Source: an uncultured Clostridia bacterium (GTDB taxonomy: Bacteria > Bacillota > Clostridia > Oscillospirales > Acutalibacteraceae). Taken from it: DNA of 40,336 bases. Below are positions 17,371 through 24,915 of the stretch, in pieces; position 1 is the first letter of the stretch; each line of letters opens with the position of its first letter. The stretch covers positions 1 through 40,336 of the forward strand of contig CAMLYM010000005.1 of assembly GCA_946491705.1 (NCBI GenBank), given 5' to 3'. Both the position numbers and the translations under genes were made by a program. The notes below the pieces were generated by a model. That model was not told the DNA's origin. It worked only from the letters and a program-made list of their open reading frames with translations, and searched no databases.

Positions 17371-18543
17371 ATGGACATCAAGGAACTGGCGCTGCAAAAG
17401 CACTACGAATGGAAAGGAAAGATCGAAGTCAAGGCCACCGTCCCGGTGAACAGCCGGGAGGAGCTGTCCCTTGCGTACACGCCGGGAGTAGCGGAGCCCT
17501 GCCTGGTTATTGAGAAGGACCCGTCGAAATCCTATGAGCTGACGAGACGGCATAACCTAGTGGCGGTGGTCACCGACGGCACCGCCGTTTTGGGCCTGGG
17601 GGACATCGGTCCTGAGGCCGCCATGCCGGTCATGGAAGGCAAATGTGCCCTCTTTAAGGCATTTGCGGACATGGACGCGTTCCCCATTTGTGTGGACAGC
17701 AAGGACCCGGATGAAATTGTCGAAACCGTCCGCCTCATTTCCAAAAGCTTCGGCGGCATCAACCTGGAGGACATTTCCGCCCCCCGCTGCTTTGAAATCG
17801 AGCGCCGCCTCAAGGAATGCTGTGATATCCCGGTTTTTCACGACGATCAGCACGGCACCGCCATCATCGCCGCCGCCGCCATGCAAAACGCACTCAAGGT
17901 GGTGGGCAAGCGGCTTGAGGACGCTACGGTGGTCATCAACGGCGCAGGCGCGGCAGGCATCGCCATTGGCAAGCTTCTCCTGCAGCTTTCGGTGGGCAGC
18001 CTGATTCTATGCGACAAGGAAGGCGCCGTGTACGAAGGGGCCGAGTGGCTTAATCCTGCCCAAAAGGAGATGGCGGCGGTCACCAACCGGGAGAGAAAAC
18101 AAGGGACTCTGGCCGACGTGCTCAAAGGGGCGGACGCGTTCATCGGCGTTTCCCGCCCGGGGCTTGTGACCAGGGAAATGGTCTCCTCCATGGCAAAGGA
18201 TCCGGTGGTGTTCGCCATGGCAAATCCCATCCCCGAAATCATGCCCGACGAAGCCAAGGCGGGCGGCGCGGCCGTGGTGGGCACCGGCCGGTCGGACTAT
18301 CCCAATCAGATCAACAATGTGCTGGCCTTCCCCGGCATCTTCAAAGGGGCGCTGGCCGTGCGGGCGCGGGACATTACCGAGGGCATGAAGGTGGCGGCTT
18401 CCAAGGCGCTGGCGGACTTTGTCCCGGCGGACAAGCTCTGTGACTCGTATATCCTGCCCGAGGCTTTTGAACCGGGCGTGGCCGACGCGGTGGCAAAGGC
18501 GGTGGCCGCAGCCGCAAAGGCGGAAGGAATCGCGCGGATTTGA
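17371..18543 (+). CDS. malic enzyme (oxaloacetate-decarboxylating malate dehydrogenase)
   Basis: The 390-residue short bacterial malic enzyme converts malate and NAD(P)+ to pyruvate, CO2 and NAD(P)H. The malic N-terminal domain has the catalytic Tyr36 in SLAYTPGVAEPC, the VTDGTAVLGLGDIGP signature (67-81) and Lys91 in MEGKCALFK. The metal site is formed by the EDISAPRCFEIE acidic residues and the DDQHGTA aspartates. The C-terminal NAD(P)-binding fold starts VVINGAGAAGIAIGK (about 189). NAD versus NADP preference is not obvious. The ATG follows GGGAGGAAAAGG. The length is typical for the single-domain type, with no phosphotransacetylase extension. It could feed pyruvate to the dehydrogenase complex encoded elsewhere in the window. 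Confidence 0.95.
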   Translation: MDIKELALQKHYEWKGKIEVKATVPVNSREELSLAYTPGVAEPCLVIEKDPSKSYELTRRHNLVAVVTDGTAVLGLGDIGPEAAMPVMEGKCALFKAFADMDAFPICVDSKDPDEIVETVRLISKSFGGINLEDISAPRCFEIERRLKECCDIPVFHDDQHGTAIIAAAAMQNALKVVGKRLEDATVVINGAGAAGIAIGKLLLQLSVGSLILCDKEGAVYEGAEWLNPAQKEMAAVTNRERKQGTLADVLKGADAFIGVSRPGLVTREMVSSMAKDPVVFAMANPIPEIMPDEAKAGGAAVVGTGRSDYPNQINNVLAFPGIFKGALAVRARDITEGMKVAASKALADFVPADKLCDSYILPEAFEPGVADAVAKAVAAAAKAEGIARI

Positions 18544-18651
18544 CCATTCTTTTTCATCCATAGTATAGAGCGGGACAGGGCTGCATATACCGTAGAGAAC
18601 GGCCTCTTTTCCCGCTTGCGGACCAAACAGCAAAAGGCGGGAACGAAATTC

Positions 18652-18921
18652 ATGGAATACGTCTATCAAACCAAAGGTACCTGTTCGCGGGCCATCCATG
18701 TGACGCTCGACGGGGACAAAATTGAATCGGTCCGGTTCGACGGCGGCTGCAACGGCAACTTAAAGGGGATCGCCAAGCTGGTGCAGGGAATGACCGTCGA
18801 TCAGGTGGAAACCTTGTTGAAGGGGACAACCTGCGGGTTTAAGTCCACCTCCTGTCCCGACCAGCTAGCCATCGCCGTGCGCAAGGCCAAGGACAAGCAG
18901 GACCGCGAGCAGAAAGACTAG
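18652..18921 (+). CDS. TSCPD-domain protein, TIGR03905 type
   Basis: This small protein of 89 residues matches the TIGR03905 family: it begins with YVYQTKGTCSRAI, has the central RFDGGCNGNLKGI segment, and ends the domain with the TSCPDQLA motif that names it. The TSCPD domain also occurs at the C-terminus of some ribonucleotide reductases, where cysteines bind metal. Here Cys residues in GTCS, GGCNGN, TTCGF and TSCPD could form such a site. I start at ATG 18652 (ribosome site AAAGGCGGG); the frame is open further upstream but without family similarity. It follows malic enzyme by 108 bp and precedes the next gene by 29 bp. Its function is unknown. Confidence 0.85.
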   Translation: MEYVYQTKGTCSRAIHVTLDGDKIESVRFDGGCNGNLKGIAKLVQGMTVDQVETLLKGTTCGFKSTSCPDQLAIAVRKAKDKQDREQKD

Positions 18922-18950
18922 ATTCAAAAGAAACAAAGGGAGGCATTCCC

Positions 18951-19547
18951 ATGTGTGAAGACAACGACATCCGCATTGCCGGCAGCCATCCGTCCCGGGA
19001 GATTTCCTCCTCGGCGGACTTAGACGCGGAAGCGTCCCTGCGGGAACTCAGCCGGGAAAAGGAAAACGGAAACCTGGAAAAAGCCCGGGGCTTGGGTGCG
19101 GCAGCGGCAGCCGAGGTATACGCCGACAACGGGGAAAGCTTTTTCGGAATGGACAGCTCGGAGAACGCCCAGATGCGCGAGCAGCGCCAGATGCTGCTGG
19201 CCTTTGCGGCCGTGGTGGGGTTTGACAAATATGTTCCAAATGCCCACTGTGCCCGGGCGGCTCTGTCCACCTTTTATGAAACGCTCAAACGGGACGCGCC
19301 CCAAATTTACGACGATGTGGAGCGCTCCTTTGCCTTCTCCTTCTATTTTCTCGAGTACCACCGGGGCCGCGATGTAGCGGCCGCCATCGGCCAGACCTTT
19401 GCCATGCTCTGCGGCCGACCGGGGGACAGCGTTTGCGCCCAGTTAGGCAAGGCGCTCTACCTGCGTTTTCTGGACGTGATCCAGAGCATGGCCGAACACA
19501 CCGGTTTTGTCAAGGAAGAACCGGCAGGAAAGGAAGAAAGCCGATGA
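18951..19547 (+). CDS. conserved hypothetical protein, 198 aa
   Basis: I do not recognise this protein. It is predicted cytosolic with no membrane segment. A polar N-terminus of about 60 residues (rich in Ser, Glu and Lys) leads to an Ala-rich helical region and a compact helical domain from about 80 to 180. That domain carries FDKYVPNAHCARAALSTFYE and SFAFSFYFLEYHRG. The start is well supported by AAAGGGAGG about 8 bases before the ATG. It sits between the TSCPD gene (29 bp upstream) and the small DUF6440-like gene, whose start overlaps its stop in an ATGA, so the two are translationally coupled. Confidence 0.8.
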   Translation: MCEDNDIRIAGSHPSREISSSADLDAEASLRELSREKENGNLEKARGLGAAAAAEVYADNGESFFGMDSSENAQMREQRQMLLAFAAVVGFDKYVPNAHCARAALSTFYETLKRDAPQIYDDVERSFAFSFYFLEYHRGRDVAAAIGQTFAMLCGRPGDSVCAQLGKALYLRFLDVIQSMAEHTGFVKEEPAGKEESR

Positions 19548-19729
19548 AAAAATCCGATCGATTTCGAAAAATCTTCAGTCAAGGAGTTATGGACATCTTC
19601 GAAATCTGGGTGGACCAGGAAACCGGGGTCAATTATCTATACCATGCTTCCGGATACGCGGGCGGGCTGACCGTAATGCTCGGGCGCGACGGCAAGCCGG
19701 TGATCACACCGGTGCAGCAGGAGGAATAA
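19544..19729 (+). CDS. small DUF6440-like protein, 61 aa
   Basis: The 61-residue protein ends in the pattern VDQETGVNYLYHASGYAGG followed by a short LGRDGKPVI strand. This matches my memory of DUF6440, a family of small Firmicutes proteins with a tandem beta-strand layout and unknown function. The ATG overlaps the previous stop (ATGA, 19544-19547) and has AGGAAG upstream. It is the last gene before a terminator-like hairpin. Family assignment is from recall. Confidence 0.75.
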   Translation: MKKSDRFRKIFSQGVMDIFEIWVDQETGVNYLYHASGYAGGLTVMLGRDGKPVITPVQQEE

Positions 19730-19748
19730 TCCGGTATCGTAAGCAACT

Positions 19749-19796
19749 AAGCCGGGGCCCCGCGCTGTTTGTCCAGCGTGGGAGCTCCGGCTTTTG
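19749..19796 (+). terminator. terminator after the small-gene run
   Basis: A long imperfect GC-rich stem (AAGCCGG...CGCTG pairing with CAGCG...CCGGCTT) is followed by TTTT. It begins 20 bases after the DUF6440-like stop codon. Confidence 0.65.
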
Positions 19797-19849
19797 TACA
19801 TAACGATGGGATGGTTTTCCATCCTCCCTTGGAGAAAGGAGCATTATCT

Positions 19850-20413
19850 ATGAAAGTAGTCGCGTTCAACGGAAGCCCCCGCAAAAACGGGAACACCGCG
19901 TTCAGCCTGAAGGTGGTGCTCGGAGAATTGGAACAAGCGGGAATCGACACGGAGCTTGTCCAGGTAGGCGGCCATACCTTGGCCGGCTGCCGGGCCTGCG
20001 GCGGATGTAAGAAAAACGGCGGCCGTTGCGTTCTGCCAGATGACGGGATGAACGGGTATATAGACAAGATGAGGGAGGCCGACGGCATCCTCATCGGTTC
20101 GCCGGTCTATTTTGCCAACATCAACACCGAAACCAAAGCCCTCATCGACCGGGCGGGTTCCGCCCTGGGCCAGACCCTGGCCGGCAAGGTGGGCGCTCCC
20201 GTGGTTGCCGCCCGGCGGGCAGGAGGTGCCTTCGCCTATTCCGCCATCAACTTCTTCTTCGGCATCAAACAGATGATTGTCCCCGGCTCCACTTACTGGA
20301 ACCTGACTCTCGCCCGGGACATCGGAGACGCCCAGAAGGACGAAGAAGGAGTCCGCACCTTTGAAACGCTGGGCAAAAACATGGCCGCCCTCTTAAACAC
20401 CCTGAAAAAGTAG
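19850..20413 (+). CDS. flavodoxin-fold NAD(P)H-dependent oxidoreductase
   Basis: The 187-residue FMN protein of the NADPH-dependent FMN reductase/iron-sulfur flavoprotein group has the phosphate-binding loop NGSPRKNGNT (6-15) and the later GSPVYFANINTETKALIDR segment. A cluster of cysteines (CRACGGCKKNGGRC, about 45-58) resembles the [4Fe-4S] ligands of archaeal and clostridial iron-sulfur flavoproteins. The spacing is C-x2-C-x2-C-x6-C, so iron-sulfur binding is possible. The ATG at 19850 follows GAAAGGAGC. It converges on the riboflavin-type S component with only 6 bp between the two stops. The physiological electron acceptor is unknown. Confidence 0.85.
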   Translation: MKVVAFNGSPRKNGNTAFSLKVVLGELEQAGIDTELVQVGGHTLAGCRACGGCKKNGGRCVLPDDGMNGYIDKMREADGILIGSPVYFANINTETKALIDRAGSALGQTLAGKVGAPVVAARRAGGAFAYSAINFFFGIKQMIVPGSTYWNLTLARDIGDAQKDEEGVRTFETLGKNMAALLNTLKK

Positions 20414-20419
20414 GTCCCG

Positions 20420-20935
20420 TTACCGGAAGTATTTCACCTGCTTGAGCAGCACCGACAAAACAAGGGCCAGCCCCGCCGATACGCCTCCTTGAATCAGGTT
20501 GGAGGGAACGGAGGTGAGGGCCACCTCCCAGGAGCCCTTGAGAATGGTGCCGCCGATGAAGTAACCCAGCACCATTACGAGCCCCGCCACAATCATGCCA
20601 ACAATTGCCCGCCAGGAATACTTTTTGCCCTTGAGAGCCTTGTAGGCGATCAGGCCGCACACCGCACCTTCCGCTGCCTTGATGAGCAGGGAGAAGGGGG
20701 CCCAGTGGGCGTAGCCCAGCAGAAGGTCCGCCAGCATTGAGCCGATGCCGCCAGACAAGGCTCCGGCAATCGGCCCGAAAAAGAGAGCGGAGATAAACAC
20801 GATGGTGTCCCCGATGTTGATGTAGCCGTTGGTGGCGGGGATCGGGATGGAGATGCACATGGTGGCAACCGCGGTCAACGCGGCGAACAGCGCGATGACA
20901 ACAATGCGCTGCAAGGTGGTCATGGATTTGGTCAT
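20420..20935 (-). CDS. ribU: ECF transporter S component, probably riboflavin-specific
   Basis: The 171-residue integral membrane protein has about six spans and belongs to the ECF S-component families (ECF-ribofla_trS, PF07155-like). The first span carries the AALTAVATMCISIPIP region, followed by GYINIGDTIVFISALFFGPIAG and GSMLADLLLGY, the usual N-terminal motifs for docking to the shared EcfT module and binding substrate. The energising EcfA/A'/T genes are not in the window, which is normal for group II ECF systems. The riboflavin assignment rests mainly on the upstream FMN riboswitch. The ATG at 20935 follows GGGGAGG. It is transcribed from the promoter at 21313-21342. Confidence 0.85.
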   Translation of the reverse strand: MTKSMTTLQRIVVIALFAALTAVATMCISIPIPATNGYINIGDTIVFISALFFGPIAGALSGGIGSMLADLLLGYAHWAPFSLLIKAAEGAVCGLIAYKALKGKKYSWRAIVGMIVAGLVMVLGYFIGGTILKGSWEVALTSVPSNLIQGGVSAGLALVLSVLLKQVKYFR

Positions 20936-21013
20936 AGGTAATTCCTCCCCTTACAAAATGAGATTTGACGTTTGCGCAGGGCGGATCCAAACCCTGTGAC
21001 TAACGCCGCAAAT

Positions 21014-21058
21014 AAAAAAATCTTCTTTCCAAAAGTTCCTTTGGAAAGAAGATTTTTT
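21014..21058 (-). terminator. riboswitch-controlled terminator
   Basis: A very strong A/T-flanked stem (AAAAAATCTTCTTTCCAAA pairing with its complement) ends in a run of seven T on the minus strand. It lies between the FMN aptamer and the S-component gene, about 80 bases before the start codon, and would act as the expression platform that stops transcription when FMN is bound. Confidence 0.85.
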
Positions 21059-21130
21059 ATTACAAAACGTAATAATATAAACCAAATATACTGAAAATTC
21101 GCCAATCTGCACGAGAATTCCTGCTATTTG

Positions 21131-21290
21131 GGTTCCTCTTCCTTTCCCATTCAGACTATACTGGCGGTTGCGGATTCTCACCGCATCGGCTGTTGGGGCT
21201 GTTGGACTTATCCAGTCAAAGCTGGCATCACCACCGGTCGGGAATCACAGGAACGCAAAAGGTCCTGCTCGCCCTGCCCAAAGGAATGTA
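21131..21290 (-). ncRNA. FMN riboswitch (RFN element)
   Basis: Read on the minus strand the aptamer shows the ordered RFN blocks: GGGCAGGG, then ATTCCCGACCGGTGGT, then AGCCCC, then GATGCGGTGAGAATCCGC, then CCGCCAGTATAGTCTGAATG, then GGGAAAGGAAGAG closing the outer stem with ATTCCTTT. These match the conserved FMN-binding core. The P2 arm is longer than usual: a CAGGA/TCCTG hairpin is inserted between GGGCAGGGCG and GATTCCC. The usual AGCCCGCGAGC block is changed to AGCCCCAACAGCC. It precedes the ECF S component and a strong terminator, so high FMN should switch uptake off. Confidence 0.9.
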
Positions 21291-21312
21291 TTCACTTTTT
21301 TCTTTGGCTTGC

Positions 21313-21342
21313 ATTGTAAAACAAGACGGGGCAATTTGTCAA
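21313..21342 (-). promoter_or_regulatory. promoter of the FMN riboswitch transcript
   Basis: On the minus strand TTGACA (21337-21342), 18 bp, TACAAT (21313-21318). The -35 box begins 4 bases after the stop codon of the PBP gene, so wall-operon read-through would also enter the riboswitch. Confidence 0.75.
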
Positions 21343-21345
21343 CCC

Positions 21346-22731
21346 CTATTTTTTGTTTAAGACCTCCACGCAGGATTGCAGCACCGCGTTTGCCACCGAA
21401 CCAGCCGCCTTGAACCCGGAGCCGCCGTTCTCAATCACCACCGCGAAAGCCAGCGGCGCTTCCTCGTTTCGCACAAAGCCCACAAACCAGGCATGGGGCT
21501 TCGAGGAGTCGTTGACCTCCGCCGTACCCGTTTTCGCGCACAGATCGAGCCCTGCAAAATTGTCGGCCCCGTAGTTGTTGAGCACCGCCCCGTGCATCAT
21601 GTCCGCCAAAATCGAGGCGGTAGAGCTTTCCATGATTTTGGCCCCCTCGACGGTTTTACCGATGTGGGTGGGGATATTTAAGGGCCCGAGCACATTGTTT
21701 ACCAGCCGGGGCTGCACCACTGTGCCGCCGTTGCCGATGCCTCCCGCAATGGTCATCATGGTAAAGGGGTTTGCCATATCGGTATACTGGCCGATGCCCG
21801 ACCATCCCAAATCCGCCGCGCCCGCATCCGACACCTTGTAGCTTCCGCCGGGATAGGTAAGGCCGTCCACCGTAAAGTCCCCGTTAAAACCCATTTTTTG
21901 CGCCTGCTCGGTCATGCGCACCGTCCCCAGTTCAATGGCCACCTGGGAAAACACCGTGTTGCACGATTCGGCCAGCGCTTCTTCGAACGTAAGCTTTCCA
22001 TGCACGCCGTTGCACTTGATGACCCCGTCGGAAGCCTCATACTGGCCGGAGCAGACAAATTCCCGGGTCATAATGTCGGGAATGTTCTCAATGGCGGCGG
22101 CCGCCGTCACCAGCTTAAAGGTGGAGCCGGGCGGATAGAGGCCGGACAGGACCCGGTTGACGTAAACGCCCTGGTACTGCTCGGAATCGGGATCCATGTC
22201 CGGTTTGTTTTGAGGATCGTAGGAAGGGGTGCTCACCGAGCAGAGTACCTCGCCAGTCTTATAATTGTAGACGCACACGGCGCCTTTACGCCCGGCGAGC
22301 TGCTCGAGCGCCACGCGGCTTACCTGGGCGCTCACCGTCAGGTTGACCTTGCCCCCTTGGTTCCATTCCTCCAGCATGTGCACCCCGCCCACCGGGTTAT
22401 AGCCGGAAAGGCCGGCGGCAAACTGCTTTTGGATACTCTTGGAGATGAAGTTCTCCGTATCGCCCACCGTGTGCAGCAAAGCTTCCCGCACAGCAGGATC
22501 CTCTGCGTAATAGCGAAGTCCGTTTTCCGAGTAGGCGAGCTTCACCCCGTCCCGGTCGTAGATTTCGCCGGTGTTCTGCATCAGGCCGTTTGCGTAGATG
22601 TGCCGGTTTCGTTCGTTCATCACCCAATCCGACCCGTTGCAAAACCAGGTGATGAAAAAGGCGGCCATCCCAATGCAGAACAGACCGATGAGGATGTAGA
22701 CCAAAATGGCCCGATGAATGACTTTTTTCAT
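21346..22731 (-). CDS. class B penicillin-binding protein (D,D-transpeptidase)
   Basis: The 461-residue membrane-anchored transpeptidase cross-links peptidoglycan outside the cell. One N-terminal membrane helix (about 8-30) is followed by a short non-catalytic region and the penicillin-binding domain. It has the catalytic serine motif STFK (Ser203-Lys206), the SxN motif SCN (256-258) and KTG (400-402), all intact. At 461 residues it resembles the short PbpA type of Actinobacteria and clostridia rather than FtsI with PASTA domains. Its start overlaps the FtsW/RodA stop by 4 bases (22728-22731), so the SEDS glycosyltransferase and its partner PBP are translationally coupled. Confidence 0.95.
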   Translation of the reverse strand: MKKVIHRAILVYILIGLFCIGMAAFFITWFCNGSDWVMNERNRHIYANGLMQNTGEIYDRDGVKLAYSENGLRYYAEDPAVREALLHTVGDTENFISKSIQKQFAAGLSGYNPVGGVHMLEEWNQGGKVNLTVSAQVSRVALEQLAGRKGAVCVYNYKTGEVLCSVSTPSYDPQNKPDMDPDSEQYQGVYVNRVLSGLYPPGSTFKLVTAAAAIENIPDIMTREFVCSGQYEASDGVIKCNGVHGKLTFEEALAESCNTVFSQVAIELGTVRMTEQAQKMGFNGDFTVDGLTYPGGSYKVSDAGAADLGWSGIGQYTDMANPFTMMTIAGGIGNGGTVVQPRLVNNVLGPLNIPTHIGKTVEGAKIMESSTASILADMMHGAVLNNYGADNFAGLDLCAKTGTAEVNDSSKPHAWFVGFVRNEEAPLAFAVVIENGGSGFKAAGSVANAVLQSCVEVLNKK

Positions 22732-23999
22732 GCGGCAAGCCTCCCTTGTTTATAGGTTCTGGAATCCGCCGCTTTGATAAATCCCAAAAGCCCCCAGCAA
22801 GCAATCATAGAAGAACTGCCCCGGCTGACGAAGGGGAGGGTCACGCCGGTCAGCGGGAGAATATCGGTGACGCCGAACAGGTTGAGCGCCGCCTGGAACA
22901 AAAGCAGGCTAGCAGCCGAACAGGCGGCGATGGAATAAACCGAGGAGCGGGTGCGCCCGGCGAGCCGGCCGGCAAACAACGCCCAGCCCACATAGACCGA
23001 TACCGCCGCCGCGCCCAAAAGCAGCCCCCATTCCTCGCACACGATGCCGAACATCAGGTCGGTGGTGGAAGCCGCTACCGTGTGCAGCACCCCCAGCCCC
23101 GGCCCCAGGCCCAGAAGCCCCCCGCTCGCCACCGACATGAGAAGCTGGGTCTGCTGATAGCCGGACGTGTCCGCGAATTCCCACACATGCCGCCAGGCCT
23201 CGAAGCGCTTGGCGATATACGGTTTAAATTGAAGAATCAAAGCCGCGCCCGCCGCCGCGCCCGCACAGAAAAGGATGAGAGTCTTCCAGTCCCCCGAGCG
23301 CATGAAGGCAATGACCAAGAAGGTCACAAAGAAGATGCAGGCGGTGCCGAAATCCCCCATGTAGAAAAGGGCGCCCATGCATACCGCGAAGAAGGCCAGA
23401 AACCAGGTCAGGTGCCTGGAGGACTGAAGCCGGTCCAGCGTAGCCGTCCCGGTCATCACAAAAGCAATTTTCACAAATTCGGACGGCTGAAAGGTAATGG
23501 GGCCGATTTTGATCCAGTTCTGCGCCCCGTAGATGATGCTGCCGAAAATGAGGTTGGCCGCCAGCAGCAGCACGCCGCCGACCCCGATCCACACCTTGTA
23601 TTTCACCACCCGGTCAATGCTTCCCATAAACCAGATGACCAGGTTATATACCACCAGGCCCGCCACCACGCCCAAAAGCTGCATCCAGGTGGACGAGGGG
23701 AGCACCCCGGTGAGGGCCACAAACCCGATGGAAGTGAGGAAAAAGGCGGAAGCCTCCAGCTCGATATGTTCCCGCCCGATGGCCCGGCTAAAGCCGTAAT
23801 AGACCCACTCCACTCCGATCAGCAGCACAAACGCCAGTAGGTGCAGCGGATTCTCCATCACCCGGTCGGAGAACAAAAGGCGGACCAGGCAGATGAGCTG
23901 AAAAATGGTCAGCAGGCCGAATAAGCCCGCCTGGGTTACCGGTTTGCGCAGCTTTTGCTTTGCGCTTTTTTGCTTGCCTATGCGGATGCTGTCCAACAT
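22728..23999 (-). CDS. FtsW/RodA/SpoVE family SEDS glycosyltransferase
   Basis: The 423-residue polytopic protein has about 12 membrane spans and polymerises lipid II into glycan strands. Family signatures are the large-loop motif IGPITFQPSEFVKI (about 170), YMGDFGTA, and the C-terminal region TGVTLPFVSRGSSSM. It is paired with the downstream class B PBP through a 4-base overlap and preceded by an FHA protein. This FHA-SEDS-PBP order recalls the fhaB-rodA-pbpA cluster of Actinobacteria and also occurs in clostridia. Whether it acts in elongation, division or sporulation cannot be said from the sequence. Confidence 0.93.
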   Translation of the reverse strand: MLDSIRIGKQKSAKQKLRKPVTQAGLFGLLTIFQLICLVRLLFSDRVMENPLHLLAFVLLIGVEWVYYGFSRAIGREHIELEASAFFLTSIGFVALTGVLPSSTWMQLLGVVAGLVVYNLVIWFMGSIDRVVKYKVWIGVGGVLLLAANLIFGSIIYGAQNWIKIGPITFQPSEFVKIAFVMTGTATLDRLQSSRHLTWFLAFFAVCMGALFYMGDFGTACIFFVTFLVIAFMRSGDWKTLILFCAGAAAGAALILQFKPYIAKRFEAWRHVWEFADTSGYQQTQLLMSVASGGLLGLGPGLGVLHTVAASTTDLMFGIVCEEWGLLLGAAAVSVYVGWALFAGRLAGRTRSSVYSIAACSAASLLLFQAALNLFGVTDILPLTGVTLPFVSRGSSSMIACWGLLGFIKAADSRTYKQGRLAA

Positions 24000-24013
24000 G
24001 CGTCACATCCTCT

Positions 24014-24454
24014 CTAGTCCATAATCCGGTCGCTGAAGGCATAGGTCACTCCGCCCAGCGAAATCACGTCCCCGTTTTTTAACGGCGCGCTTTTTTTCAC
24101 CCGCTCCCCGTTGACAAACACGCCGGTTTTCGAGTTGGTGTCGAAGATGAGCCAGCCGTTTTTCCGATGGCTGATCACCGCGTGGTTGCGGGAAATGGTG
24201 GGGAAATTCAGAATGATGTCCGAGTTGCGGGAACGGCCGATGGCCGTTTCCGGGTTTACAATCCGGGTTACATCCCGAGTCGCCGCGTTTACCAGCACGG
24301 CGATGGGCGTGTTTTCCGGAAGGTCCTGGCGCATGGAACGAAACCATACGATCGCGAACCCCAGAACCGGCAGAATCACCAGCCAGCGAAGCACCTCCGA
24401 CAGAATCTGCGCAAGGGTTTGCAAAGCCGGGTAAGCGGCGAAGAATTCAGCCAT
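24014..24454 (-). CDS. membrane-anchored FHA-domain protein
   Basis: The 146-residue protein has one predicted membrane helix near the N-terminus (about 22-40, RWLVILPVLGFAIVWF) followed by a cytoplasmic forkhead-associated domain (about 66-143). The FHA phosphothreonine pocket is recognisable in AIGRSRNSDIIL, TISRNHAVI and NSKTGVFVNG, with the conserved GR, SRxH and NG residues present. FHA domains bind phosphothreonine peptides, usually made by Ser/Thr kinases of the PknB type; none is encoded in the window. It lies 14 bp before FtsW/RodA, so it is likely a phosphorylation-dependent adaptor for the wall enzymes. The ATG follows AAAAGGAG. Confidence 0.9.
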   Translation of the reverse strand: MAEFFAAYPALQTLAQILSEVLRWLVILPVLGFAIVWFRSMRQDLPENTPIAVLVNAATRDVTRIVNPETAIGRSRNSDIILNFPTISRNHAVISHRKNGWLIFDTNSKTGVFVNGERVKKSAPLKNGDVISLGGVTYAFSDRIMD

Positions 24455-24526
24455 TTGGGCAAGACTCCTTTTCCGTGCGGGAATCAGGGAAGGCTCCCGC
24501 CGGACCGCACGGGGAAAGGCGGGCGC

Positions 24527-24712
24527 TTATTTGGATTGCTCCGAAATGGTACAGCGCGCTTTGGCAATTGCAAGGGTGTTCAGGCTGTCTCCCACCACAT
24601 TGAAAAATGACGCCAAAAGCCCGATTTCGGCGGAAGTCAGGCCTTCGGCCAGAGCAGAGGCGAAGGCTGCCGCCGCTAAATTTACAGAAAGCCCATCATA
24701 GAACTCCAGCAT
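24527..24712 (-). CDS. small uncharacterised protein, 61 aa, at the head of the FHA-SEDS-PBP operon
   Basis: The 61-residue protein is mostly helical and Ala-rich (SVNLAAAAFASALAEGLTSAEI, then LLASFFNVVGDSLNTLAIAKA). The start is convincing: AAGGAGG lies 8 bases before the ATG and a good promoter lies 72 bp upstream. I do not assign a family, though short helical proteins with a similar ending occur in Clostridia. It has amphipathic rather than clearly transmembrane helices. The gene precedes the FHA gene by 72 bp with no terminator seen, so it probably belongs to the wall operon. Confidence 0.75.
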   Translation of the reverse strand: MLEFYDGLSVNLAAAAFASALAEGLTSAEIGLLASFFNVVGDSLNTLAIAKARCTISEQSK

Positions 24713-24784
24713 ACCGATTCCTCCTTGGACATAAGAATACAGCCTATCCTATGTGGAAAAAGGAGAAAAGGTACTCATATTTCG

Positions 24785-24813
24785 ATTATAGCATGCCCGG
24801 AGAACTCCCGCAA
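24785..24813 (-). promoter_or_regulatory. promoter of the 61-aa/FHA/SEDS/PBP operon
   Basis: On the minus strand TTGCGG (24808-24813), 17 bp, TATAAT (24785-24790). Confidence 0.65.
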
Positions 24814-24824
24814 CCGAAAGAAGG

Positions 24825-24854
24825 TTGACAATCGTCGGGAATACGTGTTATAAA
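24825..24854 (+). promoter_or_regulatory. promoter of the nitroreductase gene
   Basis: TTGACA (24825-24830) and TATAAA (24849-24854) with 18 bp between, or TTATAA with 17. It is back to back with the wall-operon promoter. Confidence 0.65.
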
Positions 24855-24915
24855 TAATTTTATGACAGGCAGGGAAAAAATAGGACATTCCGCCTGTAGC
24901 TGAGGAGGGTGTCAC

